From an uncultured Pelagibacteraceae bacterium (GTDB taxonomy: Bacteria > Pseudomonadota > Alphaproteobacteria > Pelagibacterales > Pelagibacteraceae), in contig CACPCX010000003.1 of NCBI GenBank assembly GCA_902632545.1, positions 1 to 46,032 on the forward strand: a stretch of 46,032 bases of DNA, given 5' to 3'. The translations under genes were made by a program, and so were the position numbers. The notes under the pieces are model-generated. The model was not told the origin of the DNA. It saw only the letters and a list, made by a program, of their open reading frames with translations, and did not search any database. Numbering within the stretch: position 1 is the stretch's first letter; every line of letters begins with the position of its first letter. This document shows positions 1-7,177 of the stretch, in pieces.

Positions 1-1
1 A

Positions 2-541
2 AAATATAAAGCTAATACATATTATCTAAACAAAGCTTCATTTATAAAAGCAACCGCCAAATCTTTTGATTATGCAATTCTAGAAAAAACCAAACAAATT
101 AACGCTATCAAACTAGATATACCTTGGTCAGATCTTGGTAGTTGGAAAGAAATTCTGAAAATGTATGATAAAAATAAAAACAAATATATTAAGAAAAAAA
201 ACGTGTATTACCGTCCATGGGGCAGATACACTAATTTATTTGAAGGAAAAGAGTTTTTAATAAAAGAACTATACGTAAAACCAAAAGGTATTTTAAGTTT
301 ACAAAAACACCATCATCGAGCTGAACATTGGTTAGTCACCCAAGGTAATGCTAAAATAACTCTTAACAAAGATATTATAATTAAAAAACCAGGTGAACAT
401 ATATTCATTCCGTTAGAGGCAATCCATAGAGTTCAAAATTCAGGAAAAAAACCTGTTAAAATTGTCGAAGCTCAAATTGGATCAATTTTAAAAGAAAGCG
501 ATATTGTACGATATCAGGATGTATATGGCCGTGTTAAATAA
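2..541 (+). CDS. manC: Mannose-1-phosphate guanylyltransferase / mannose-6-phosphate isomerase, C-terminal part (5' truncated by window edge)
   Basis: The frame is open from base 2, so this is the last 179 codons of a longer gene. The first part reads SFDYAILEKT, then LDIPWSDLGSW, the end of the nucleotidyltransferase domain of type II ManC/AlgA enzymes. The remainder is the cupin domain of the isomerase half: YYRPWGRYTNL, then a KHHHRAEHW metal-binding segment and the PGEHIFIPLEAIHRVQN strand. The enzyme family makes GDP-mannose from mannose-1-phosphate and GTP in the cytoplasm for surface polysaccharide. An internal ATG at 161 should not be taken as the start, because homology runs through it. 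A hairpin covers the stop codon. Family assignment is firm; whether the full gene is bifunctional cannot be seen. Confidence 0.88.
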   Translation, partial: KYKANTYYLNKASFIKATAKSFDYAILEKTKQINAIKLDIPWSDLGSWKEILKMYDKNKNKYIKKKNVYYRPWGRYTNLFEGKEFLIKELYVKPKGILSLQKHHHRAEHWLVTQGNAKITLNKDIIIKKPGEHIFIPLEAIHRVQNSGKKPVKIVEAQIGSILKESDIVRYQDVYGRVK

Positions 542-554
542 TATAACACGACCA
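526..554. terminator. Hairpin at the convergent manC / permease junction
   Basis: TGG-C-CGTGTTA is followed by a 7-nt loop (AATAATA) and TAACACG-A-CCA. This gives ten base pairs with one C/A mismatch, spanning the manC stop codon. It lies between two converging genes and has no clear U-tract, so it may be a bidirectional transcript-end hairpin. The stem is plainly visible; the terminator role is inferred. Confidence 0.55.
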
Positions 555-565
555 TAAAGATTTAT

Positions 566-1531
566 TTAAAACCAATTATTTGGAATAATTATGTAGTGGA
601 TCGCTAAAACGATACCTACTGACACACTCAATCCAAAAATCATTTTAAGAAAGTCTTTTCCAATTAATGGGAAGACATACTTAAATTTATAATCTTTATT
701 CATAGTTGATATTGCAAGTTCTCTACCACACAATAACCCAACGAACACCCATGTTGTTGACATTGGCAAATCATTAAGCTCTTTAAAGTAGAATAAAACA
801 CCAGCATAAATCACATTAATAATTGTAGCTGATCTTGCATATCTTGTTCCTGTTTTTTCAAGAACAACTTTTTGAATTGGTCCACCTTGAATGTAGAAAA
901 TGTAAAATAACAAAGAAGTAAAATAAGCCATTACAATTAAAAGTAATGATAAATCTAATTGTCTAGGTAGATATACAGCTATATTAGCTACATCGTGAGA
1001 TAACCAAACCCACCATAACCAACCTGACGAAACCCAAACAGCATTTCTCCAGAATGATATCCATTTTTCATCTACTTCATCAAATTTTTCATTAATAAAT
1101 TTAGATACAGCTATCCAGGCTATGTAAGCAACCATTGCTGCTAATCCATAACCAACCACACTTTTCAATAGCATTTTTTCAAGCACAACGGTTGAAGCAA
1201 ATGCCGAAAGAACTAAAAAGGTTGTTGATACTGGTATTCCAATTCTTGTTAATAATAATAGTATTGCAGGAGCTACTGCATGATACCATTGAATTTCTTG
1301 ATAAGGTATTCTATTTAATCTTCCATAAGAAATATCTCCATCATAAGAATACCAACCCCATCCAAGTGCTAAAATCATAACAGCTGAAGCTGATCCAGCA
1401 AGTACATACCATTTAAACCACTTCTTTTTTGAAGCAATAAAGGTACCAAGTGTTTGGATTGAATCGTTAGCGATTACACTATAACCGGCAAGGGCAAACC
1501 CTATAACCGTGTAAATTAAAGTCATTTCCAT
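566..1531 (-). CDS. PiT-like (inorganic phosphate transporter family-like) membrane permease
   Basis: A 321-residue polytopic membrane protein. It shows the two-fold internal repeat of PiT permeases in divergent form: ANDSIQTLGTF (about 21-31) paired with GIPVSTTF (98-105), then HDVAN (179-183) paired with PMSTTW followed by GLLCGRE (about 256-271). In PiT proteins the Asn-Asp motifs and P-x-S-T loops form the ion and phosphate path. The cytoplasmic loop near 144-160 is short. The start at 1531 has an AGGAG Shine-Dalgarno sequence 7 nt upstream; a second Met two codons in is less well placed. It ends 25 nt from manC, converging with it. Phosphate is the obvious candidate substrate, but the motifs are atypical and another anion is possible. 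Confidence 0.6.
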   Translation of the reverse strand: MEMTLIYTVIGFALAGYSVIANDSIQTLGTFIASKKKWFKWYVLAGSASAVMILALGWGWYSYDGDISYGRLNRIPYQEIQWYHAVAPAILLLLTRIGIPVSTTFLVLSAFASTVVLEKMLLKSVVGYGLAAMVAYIAWIAVSKFINEKFDEVDEKWISFWRNAVWVSSGWLWWVWLSHDVANIAVYLPRQLDLSLLLIVMAYFTSLLFYIFYIQGGPIQKVVLEKTGTRYARSATIINVIYAGVLFYFKELNDLPMSTTWVFVGLLCGRELAISTMNKDYKFKYVFPLIGKDFLKMIFGLSVSVGIVLAIHYIIIPNNWF

Positions 1532-1697
1532 TTTTTATCTCCTAAATATTATTGTTTTCGGTTCAATCGTTTTATGACTTGAGGAGTGTTTAATGTAGGT
1601 CAAAGAATTTTTCTACGTATAAATTTATTTATTAAAGAATCAGAGAGTAGATTCATCTACAAGTAAACTAATTTAGTTCAAAGTCTATATAAAAAAA

Positions 1698-1919
1698 TTA
1701 AAATATTATTTTATATATACCAATTACAAATAATGGTATTTGCAATCCAAAATTAGTTAGGATCGCTTTATCTTTGCTGATAAATCCAGCGATAGTCCAT
1801 CCTACAACTCCTAATCCGTGAAAGTAGATATTCAATGGATATACGTTTAGATTTGTTAAAAGAATACCAACTAGAACGAGAAATGTACTTATCCATTTAA
1901 GATACTTTTTTATGAACAT
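1698..1919 (-). CDS. Small membrane protein, 73 aa, unknown function (DUF6552-like)
   Basis: A short basic N-terminus (MFIKKYLKW) is followed by three hydrophobic stretches (about 9-24, 33-47 and 56-72) broken by N/Y/P- and KDK-containing turns. I think it resembles a small alphaproteobacterial membrane family (DUF6552) but cannot confirm this. AAGGA lies about 7 nt upstream of the ATG. The gene sits between znuA and the permease on the same strand, with separate spacers on both sides, so an operon is not obvious. No catalytic motif is present, and no function should be assigned. Confidence 0.6.
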   Translation of the reverse strand: MFIKKYLKWISTFLVLVGILLTNLNVYPLNIYFHGLGVVGWTIAGFISKDKAILTNFGLQIPLFVIGIYKIIF

Positions 1920-1990
1920 TATTTTTTCCTTTCTTGTAAATTTAATAACTAATTACAATTTAAGAAATACTAATATCAATAAATAGTATC

Positions 1991-2998
1991 TTAACAACCT
2001 TTGAAAGAATTGGACATATTTCTAATTAATTTGAAATACAAGTCTTTACCCGGATCTAAAGTTGCACCTAATGGATCCAAAACACCAGTTTTAATCTTCA
2101 TATCTTTAGCTACAGCTTTGATAATATCTGGGTTAAATTGAGGTTCAGAGAATACACATGCAACTTTATCATGCTCGATAATTTCTCTAATTTCAGCAAG
2201 TTGTTCAGCTCCAGGCATCACATCTGTATTAACAGTAAATGCACCTAATACTTTAACATTAAATCTTTCTTCAAAATACTGATAAGCATCATGGAATACA
2301 ATTGAAGAAACACTGCTGCTTAAATCTGTCATTACATCAATTGTAAGTTTATCGATTTCTTTTAAAGCTTTAGCTAAATTGCTTTTGTATTTAGCTTCAT
2401 TCTTTGGATCATTTTCAATTAAATGTTCTGCCATTTCATTTAACATAGCTTTTGCATTAATTGGGTCCAACCAAATGTGTGGATCAAATTCACCATGCGC
2501 ATGTCCATCATGATCGTCATGTCCGTGATCATCATGATCATCTTCTTTTTTACCATGATCGTCATGGTCGTGATCATCTTCCTTTTTACCGTGGTCATCA
2601 TGTCCGTGATCGTCATGATCATGTTCGTCAAAAATATTTCTTTCTCTAAATTTTAATACCTGTAATCCTTTAGTTTCCATTAATTCAATTTTTTCTGCTT
2701 TTTTGGCGATTGAACTCAATGGCTTTTCTAGAAAATTCTCTAAATCTTCACCAACCCAGAATATTAGATCTGCATTTTGAAGCATTTTTGCATGAGAAGG
2801 TTTCATCGCAAATCCGTGTGGAGATGCATATCCATCAACTATTAGATCAGGTTTAGCAATACCGTCCATTAAATAACTAGCTAATGAATGAATTGGTTTA
2901 ATAGATGCAACTACTTTTATTTCAGCGTTTGCTGGTGTAAAGAATGTTAAAATTGATAATATTGAGAATATAAGTGGTATTTTTTTAATATTTTTCAT
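1991..2998 (-). CDS. znuA: Zinc ABC transporter substrate-binding protein ZnuA with His/Asp-rich loop
   Basis: A periplasmic zinc-capture protein of cluster A-I. A Sec signal peptide of about 25 residues ends in PANA. Candidate zinc ligands are visible in IKPIHSLASYL, ASPHGF, GEFDPHIWLDP and IVFHDAYQYF. A long His/Asp/Glu/Lys loop follows ERNIFDEHDHDDH (about residues 122-165) and contains a duplicated 12-residue unit. This loop is characteristic of ZnuA rather than manganese-binding relatives. The protein ends in GC, matching the C-terminal cysteine that in ZnuA forms a disulfide with the cysteine in VACVFSEPQF. It is divergent from znuC across two Zur-box-like palindromes, which implies zinc repression of both sides. 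Confidence 0.95.
   Translation of the reverse strand: MKNIKKIPLIFSILSILTFFTPANAEIKVVASIKPIHSLASYLMDGIAKPDLIVDGYASPHGFAMKPSHAKMLQNADLIFWVGEDLENFLEKPLSSIAKKAEKIELMETKGLQVLKFRERNIFDEHDHDDHGHDDHGKKEDDHDHDDHGKKEDDHDDHGHDDHDGHAHGEFDPHIWLDPINAKAMLNEMAEHLIENDPKNEAKYKSNLAKALKEIDKLTIDVMTDLSSSVSSIVFHDAYQYFEERFNVKVLGAFTVNTDVMPGAEQLAEIREIIEHDKVACVFSEPQFNPDIIKAVAKDMKIKTGVLDPLGATLDPGKDLYFKLIRNMSNSFKGC
2535..2606 (-). repeat. 36-bp tandem duplication inside znuA (12-codon His-rich unit)
   Basis: Two adjacent 36-bp units (2535-2570 and 2571-2606) begin with the same tgatcatctt and differ at a few positions. They encode two copies of a unit starting GKKEDDHDHDDH, surrounded by further HDDHGHDDH-type short repeats. 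The length is a multiple of three, so copy-number change would keep the frame. Confidence 0.85.
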
Positions 2999-3017
2999 AA
3001 TAATTAATTTAATTAGT

Positions 3018-3032
3018 TGTTATAATATAACA
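3018..3032. promoter_or_regulatory. Putative Zur operator 1
   Basis: TGTTATAATATAACA is a perfect 7-bp inverted repeat around a central A and matches, as I remember it, the alphaproteobacterial Zur consensus. It lies between divergent znuA (start 2998) and znuC (start 3070). It contains TATAAT at 3021-3026, a plausible -10 element for znuC, so repressor binding would block RNA polymerase. Regulator identity is inferred from zur four genes away. Confidence 0.8.
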
Positions 3033-3035
3033 GTA

Positions 3036-3050
3036 TGTAATAATATAACA
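3036..3050. promoter_or_regulatory. Putative Zur operator 2
   Basis: TGTAATAATATAACA is the same palindrome with one mismatch, 18 bp centre to centre from operator 1. The reverse complement contains TATATT, a possible -10 for znuA. One operator for each divergent promoter, or cooperative occupancy of both, would fit. Confidence 0.7.
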
Positions 3051-3069
3051 TTTATAAGTCAAGCAATTT

Positions 3070-3816
3070 ATGAGTTTAGAAAATAGTACATTAGTAAAAT
3101 TAAATAACGCCGGTTTTAAACAAAATAATAAATGGCTAGTGGAAGGCGTTTCTTTAACTGTTGAAAAAGGAAAAATCGTTACCCTTATTGGACCTAATGG
3201 TTCTGGAAAAAGCACTACAGCAAAGATTGCATTAGGAATTTACAAAAACATAGAAGGATCTGTAGAAAAATATACTAACAAAGTTGGTTATGTTCCTCAA
3301 AAAATCTCAATTGATTGGACACTACCATTAAGAGTATATGATTTTATGCTTTTAACAGAAGACATAAAAGATGAAGCAATTGATGAAGCTCTTACGCTTA
3401 CAGGTGTTATGCATCTAAAAAATAAAAATCTAGGAAATTTATCAGGAGGTGAATTTCAGAGAGTTTTAATAGCTAGAGCTATTTCAAAAAAACCTGAATT
3501 ATTAGTCTTAGATGAACCTGTTCAAGGCGTAGATTACACAGGAGAAATTGCATTATATGAACTTATTAAAAAAATTTCAGACACTTTAAATTGTGGAATT
3601 TTATTAATTTCTCACGATCTACATACAGTCATGACTGCAACGGATCATGTTGTTTGTTTAAATGGACACGTATGTTGTTCAGGTTCACCAATTGATGTAG
3701 CTAAAAATAATGAATATAAAACTTTATTTGGTGAACAAGCTTCTCAAATTTTAACAGTTTATGAACATAAACATGACCATGTTCATTCTGACGAAGGTCA
3801 AATAAAAAAAAATTAA
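3070..3816 (+). CDS. znuC: Zinc ABC transporter ATP-binding protein ZnuC
   Basis: A 248-residue cytoplasmic ATPase that powers zinc import with ZnuB and ZnuA. Visible elements are Walker A GPNGSGKST at 41-49, Q-loop VGYVPQK near 72-78, signature LSGGE, Walker B LLVLDEP and the switch histidine in LLISHDLHTV. The C-terminal tail ends with a short metal-binding-like stretch, EHKHDHVHSDEG, as in many ZnuC proteins. Its stop is separated from the znuB start by one base, so the two are expressed together. The start at 3070 is the first ATG after the two operators. Confidence 0.95.
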   Translation: MSLENSTLVKLNNAGFKQNNKWLVEGVSLTVEKGKIVTLIGPNGSGKSTTAKIALGIYKNIEGSVEKYTNKVGYVPQKISIDWTLPLRVYDFMLLTEDIKDEAIDEALTLTGVMHLKNKNLGNLSGGEFQRVLIARAISKKPELLVLDEPVQGVDYTGEIALYELIKKISDTLNCGILLISHDLHTVMTATDHVVCLNGHVCCSGSPIDVAKNNEYKTLFGEQASQILTVYEHKHDHVHSDEGQIKKN

Positions 3817-3817
3817 T

Positions 3818-4621
3818 ATGCTAGATGATTTTTTCGTTAGAGCGTTAATTGCAGGGCTAGGTGTTGCTTTAGTAACAGGACCACTTGGATGTTTTGTTGT
3901 TTGGAGAAGATTATCTTATTTTGGTGATACTTTATCTCATTCAGCTTTATTAGGTGTGACGTTGGCTTATTCGTTTGAGTTTAATATTGCACTTTCTGTG
4001 TTTATAATTTCATCTGTAATTGCGCTGATATTAATTCAACTACAAAAAAAAACTAATTTACCAGGAGATGCTTTATTAGGTCTGTTAGCACACTCTTCTT
4101 TAGCAGTTGGTTTAGTTGTAATTGGTTTTTTAACTTTTATTCGTTTTGATATTATGGGTCTTTTATTTGGAGATATCTTAGCTGTAACAACGAAAGACAT
4201 ATTTATTATATGGACTGGTGGAGCAGTAATTTTAATAGTTCTTAAATTGATTTGGAAACCATTGTTTGCCTCAACGGTTAATTACGAATTAGCTGAAGCT
4301 GAAGGGTTGAATCCTGATAGAGCTAAAGCAATATTTACTATACTTATGGCTGCAGTAATAGCCATATCAATTAAAATGGTTGGATTGTTATTAATTACTG
4401 GAATGTTAATTATACCCGCCGCTATGGCTAGAAATATATCAGATAGCCCTCAAAAGATGGTTTTATTTTCTGTTATTGGTGGTCTTTTATCAGTTTTATT
4501 AGGGCTATTTTCTTCATTAGAATTTAACACATCATCTGGACCTTCAATAATCATGGCAGCTTTAGTATTATTTATACTATCTTTACTTAACATTAAACAA
4601 TCGATTAAATTGAAAAACTGA
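3818..4621 (+). CDS. znuB: Zinc ABC transporter permease ZnuB
   Basis: A 267-residue inner-membrane permease of the ABC-3 family with about eight or nine hydrophobic helices. The N-terminus has GPLGCFVVWRRLSYFGDTLSHSALLG, a hallmark segment of ZnuB/TroC-type permeases. NYELAEAEGLNPDRAKA near 155-170 is the typical coupling loop that contacts ZnuC. The gene follows znuC by one base and precedes zur by 24 nt, which makes a compact znuCB-zur operon. Confidence 0.94.
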   Translation: MLDDFFVRALIAGLGVALVTGPLGCFVVWRRLSYFGDTLSHSALLGVTLAYSFEFNIALSVFIISSVIALILIQLQKKTNLPGDALLGLLAHSSLAVGLVVIGFLTFIRFDIMGLLFGDILAVTTKDIFIIWTGGAVILIVLKLIWKPLFASTVNYELAEAEGLNPDRAKAIFTILMAAVIAISIKMVGLLLITGMLIIPAAMARNISDSPQKMVLFSVIGGLLSVLLGLFSSLEFNTSSGPSIIMAALVLFILSLLNIKQSIKLKN

Positions 4622-4645
4622 TAACTAATTGATAAGAATTTAAAG

Positions 4646-5044
4646 ATGCAAAAAGAACATAACCTATCAAAAAATCAAAAAATAATTTTTGATCTTATTG
4701 ATAAATCTGGTGGGCCTATGAAAGCTTATTCAATTCTTTTTAATGTTCAAAAAAAAGGTATCAAAGCACCACTGCAAGTTTATAGAGCGTTAGATAAGTT
4801 AGTTGAAATTGGAAAAATTCATAAAATTGAAAGTAGAAATGCTTTTATTGCTTGTCAAAATTCTAGCTGTCAGGTTTCAAAAGCAACTGCTTTTTCAATT
4901 TGTGAAAATTGTGAGAACGTATCTGAAATAAGTAACTTAAAACTTTCTAAATATTTATCTAATTTTTCAGACAATTCAGGAATGAAATATAGCAAATATA
5001 ATTTAGAATTTTTTGGTTTATGCAAGAAATGTAAATCAAAATAA
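4646..5044 (+). CDS. zur: Fur-family zinc uptake regulator Zur
   Basis: A 132-residue Fur-family repressor. The N-terminal winged helix includes APLQVYRALDKLVEIGKIHKIES, the Zur-type recognition helix (usually P-x-TVYRALD). Structural zinc cysteine pairs are CENC (about 90) and CKKC at the C-terminus. Compared with E. coli Zur, the sensor ligands His77 (IHKIES), Cys88 (FIAC) and Glu111 (CENVSE) align, but the His96 position is not histidine; an extra Cys (CQNSSC) lies nearby. The gene is in the operon it presumably controls, so zinc would also feed back on zur. Its last base is the first base of the next gene. Confidence 0.88.
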   Translation: MQKEHNLSKNQKIIFDLIDKSGGPMKAYSILFNVQKKGIKAPLQVYRALDKLVEIGKIHKIESRNAFIACQNSSCQVSKATAFSICENCENVSEISNLKLSKYLSNFSDNSGMKYSKYNLEFFGLCKKCKSK

Positions 5045-6042
5045 TGAGCACTGTATCCATAACTTTAGACGAAATATTTGAATTAGCTAAAAAAACTCTT
5101 TTAGCTAACGGTTGTGATGATGAAACAGCATCAATACTATCAGACTTGATCAGAAATGCTGAACGAGATGGCTCGGTATCACATGGTCTATTTAGATTAC
5201 CAGCATATGTCACTGGATTAAAAAGTGGAAAGATTAATGGAAAAGGAAAACCTGAGGTAAAAAAAATATCTCCATCTGTTATCAAAGTTGAAGGAAATAA
5301 TTGTTTAGCACCTGTTGTATTAAATAAAGGATTACCTGAATTAGCAAAAGCTGCAAAAGAAAATGGTGTTGCAGTACTAGCAATAAATAATTCACATCAC
5401 ATGGCTGCTATGTGGCCCGAAACAGAAAAATTAGCGGAAGATGGTTTAGTTGCATTTGCTTGCACATCTTATAAGCCTGCTGTAGCACCTGCTGGTGCCA
5501 TAAAACCATTATTTGGGACAAACCCAATTTCATTTGCTTGGCCACGTCCAGGTAAAACACCAGTTGTTTATGATATGGCAACTGCTTCAATGGCAATGGG
5601 AGAAGTTCAAGTTGCTAAAAGAGAAGGGCACAAAGTTCCACTTGGCACTGGTTTAACTAAAGATGGTAAAGAAACAACTGATCCAGGTGAAATTGCTGAT
5701 GGTGGAGTTTTATTACCTTTTGGTGGTTACAAAGGATCTGCAATAGCAATGATGGTAGAATTAATGGCAGGAGCATTAGTTGGAGATAATTTTAGTTTTG
5801 AAACTGCTGCTAAAGATAATAATGATGGTGGTCCTCCAAGTGGTGGTGAATTCATACTAGCCATTAACCCAGATAAAACATCAGGTACTAATTGGCAAAA
5901 ACATGCTGAGGAATTTTTTGAAAAAATGAAATCAATGGGTGAAGTAAGATTACCTGGAGAAAGACGTCACAAGAATAGAATGGATACTGGTCCAAGAAAT
6001 ATTAACGAAGAATTAGTAAATAAAATTAAATCTTTAAGCTAA
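5044..6042 (+). CDS. dpkA: Ldh_2-family NAD(P)H oxidoreductase, DpkA-like (cyclic ketimine reductase)
   Basis: A 332-residue member of the malate/L-lactate dehydrogenase type 2 family, which uses a fold unrelated to classical dehydrogenases. Motifs are SHGLFRLPAYV (near 43-53), NNSHHMAAMWP with the catalytic-region histidines, CTSYKPAVAPAGA, FGTNPISFAWPRPG and GGYKGSAIAMMVE. The AMWPE and SYKPAVAPAG segments look closest to delta1-piperideine/pyrroline-2-carboxylate reductases, which reduce cyclic imines from lysine, proline or hydroxyproline breakdown. Malate, lactate or ureidoglycolate dehydrogenase activity remains possible. Start and zur stop share one base (TAATG), suggesting coupled translation and possibly zinc-linked expression. 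The 3' end overlaps xthA tail to tail by 9 bp. Confidence 0.75.
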   Translation: MSTVSITLDEIFELAKKTLLANGCDDETASILSDLIRNAERDGSVSHGLFRLPAYVTGLKSGKINGKGKPEVKKISPSVIKVEGNNCLAPVVLNKGLPELAKAAKENGVAVLAINNSHHMAAMWPETEKLAEDGLVAFACTSYKPAVAPAGAIKPLFGTNPISFAWPRPGKTPVVYDMATASMAMGEVQVAKREGHKVPLGTGLTKDGKETTDPGEIADGGVLLPFGGYKGSAIAMMVELMAGALVGDNFSFETAAKDNNDGGPPSGGEFILAINPDKTSGTNWQKHAEEFFEKMKSMGEVRLPGERRHKNRMDTGPRNINEELVNKIKSLS

Positions 6043-6810
6043 ATTAATCTCAATTGGTGTGTGATCAGAAGGCTTTTCTCTTCCACGTGGATCTTTATTA
6101 ATATTAATATCTTTAATTTTATCAATTATAGAATTTGAAACTAAAAAATGATCAATCCTCATACCGTTATTTTTTTGCCATGCACCTCTCATATAATCCC
6201 AAAATGTATATCCTTCTTTATCTTCATAAAAATGTCTGTAGACGTCATTAAAACCAAGATTAATCATTTCTCTAAATTTTTTTCTTATTTCAAGTCTGTA
6301 TAAAGCATCGTCTTCAAAACTTTTAACATTGTAAACATCTTCAGCTGATGGGATTATATTGAAATCACCAGCTAAAATTATATTTGAATTTTTTTTATAT
6401 AATGTTTTTAATTGTTTTATTAATTGATCAAGCCAATTTTTTTTATAATCATATTTTTCTGTATCTACAGGATTACCATTAGGGGTGTAAATATTTATTA
6501 ATTGTATATTTTTTTTCTTATGCTCAAATTCAGCTGAAATTATTCTTGATTGTTTTAACTTATCCTTAATTAAATCTGTTTTGACATTTTTTAATTTATT
6601 TTTAGATATAATTGCTACACCATTGTAACTTTTTTGACCAAATACATGACTTTCATAGTCCATTGATGAAAAATCATCATATGGAAAATTAACATCTTCA
6701 GTTTTGATTTCCTGCATCATTAAAATATCAGGTTTATATTTTAATAAATAGCTTTTGATATTTTCAATTCTTGCTCTTACTGAGTTTACATTCCAAGATG
6801 AAATGAGCAT
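6034..6810 (-). CDS. xthA: Exodeoxyribonuclease III (AP endonuclease)
   Basis: About 258 residues, the usual XthA length. It cleaves abasic sites and trims 3' blocked ends in base excision repair. Endonuclease/exonuclease/phosphatase motifs are all present: SWNVNSVRAR, MMQEIKTED, YNGVAIIS, INIYTPNG, LAGDFNI, GMRIDHFLVS and SDHTPIEI. I place the start at 6810 (MLISSWNVNSV) rather than the longer in-frame ATG at 6840, because the family begins at this point. That ATG also overlaps the stop of the upstream Fe-S carrier gene by one base (TAATG on the minus strand). The 3' end overlaps dpkA by 9 bp. Confidence 0.95.
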   Translation of the reverse strand: MLISSWNVNSVRARIENIKSYLLKYKPDILMMQEIKTEDVNFPYDDFSSMDYESHVFGQKSYNGVAIISKNKLKNVKTDLIKDKLKQSRIISAEFEHKKKNIQLINIYTPNGNPVDTEKYDYKKNWLDQLIKQLKTLYKKNSNIILAGDFNIIPSAEDVYNVKSFEDDALYRLEIRKKFREMINLGFNDVYRHFYEDKEGYTFWDYMRGAWQKNNGMRIDHFLVSNSIIDKIKDININKDPRGREKPSDHTPIEINLA

Positions 6811-7127
6811 TAAAGTGAGAAAGAAACTCCACAACCACATGAAGATTTGGTCTGTGGATTAGATATTTTGAATTGTTCACCTATAAGTTCAGAAACGTAA
6901 TCTACTTCAGATCCTTTAAGCAAATCAGCTGAAGTTTTATCAATTAAAATATTTTGATAACTTAAATCATCATCTTGTTTTGATTTATCAAAAGTAAACT
7001 CATATTGAAAACCAGAACATCCTCCACCTTTGATAGCGATTCTGAAGAATGATCCTTTGTCTTTTTTTGACAACAAATTATCTATTTGTTTTAAAGCTTT
7101 ATCCGTAAATTTAATTTCTTTAATCAT
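6810..7127 (-). CDS. erpA: A-type iron-sulfur cluster carrier (ErpA/IscA/HesB family)
   Basis: A 105-residue A-type carrier that delivers Fe-S clusters to apoproteins in the cytoplasm. The three conserved cysteines are visible: GGGCSGFQYEF (about 37) and the SSCGCGVSFSL C-terminus. Assignment to ErpA rather than IscA or SufA is by overall appearance and by the lack of a neighbouring isc or suf operon; the symbol is tentative. It is the first gene of a two-gene minus-strand unit with xthA, divergent from dgt across only 50 bp. Confidence 0.82.
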   Translation of the reverse strand: MIKEIKFTDKALKQIDNLLSKKDKGSFFRIAIKGGGCSGFQYEFTFDKSKQDDDLSYQNILIDKTSADLLKGSEVDYVSELIGEQFKISNPQTKSSCGCGVSFSL

Positions 7128-7149
7128 GTCTGAACACTGATATTACTAA

Positions 7150-7155
7150 TATAAT
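7150..7155 (+). promoter_or_regulatory. Candidate -10 element for dgt
   Basis: A perfect TATAAT lies 22 nt upstream of the dgt ATG in the 50-bp spacer between divergent erpA and dgt. No good -35 hexamer lies 16-18 bp upstream. Transcription would give a leader of about 15 nt. The hexamer is visible; use as a promoter is inferred, and chance occurrence in AT-rich DNA is possible. Confidence 0.4.
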
Positions 7156-7177
7156 ACTTAATTATTTAAATTAAAGG

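Noticed and set aside
1647..1660. Small inverted repeat GTAGA-TTCA-TCTAC in the leader of the permease gene
   Set aside because: Five base pairs with a tetraloop, no U-tract and no match to a riboswitch I know; too weak to call a terminator or regulatory RNA.
2440..2649. Met-, Thr- or His-rich ORFs in other frames over the znuA repeat
   Set aside because: They arise from the repeated His/Asp codons read in shifted frames and on the other strand; znuA explains the region.
6811..6840. Ten-residue N-terminal extension of exonuclease III from ATG 6840
   Set aside because: The extension overlaps the conserved CGCGV end of the Fe-S carrier gene; XthA proteins start at MLISSWNVNS-type sequence.
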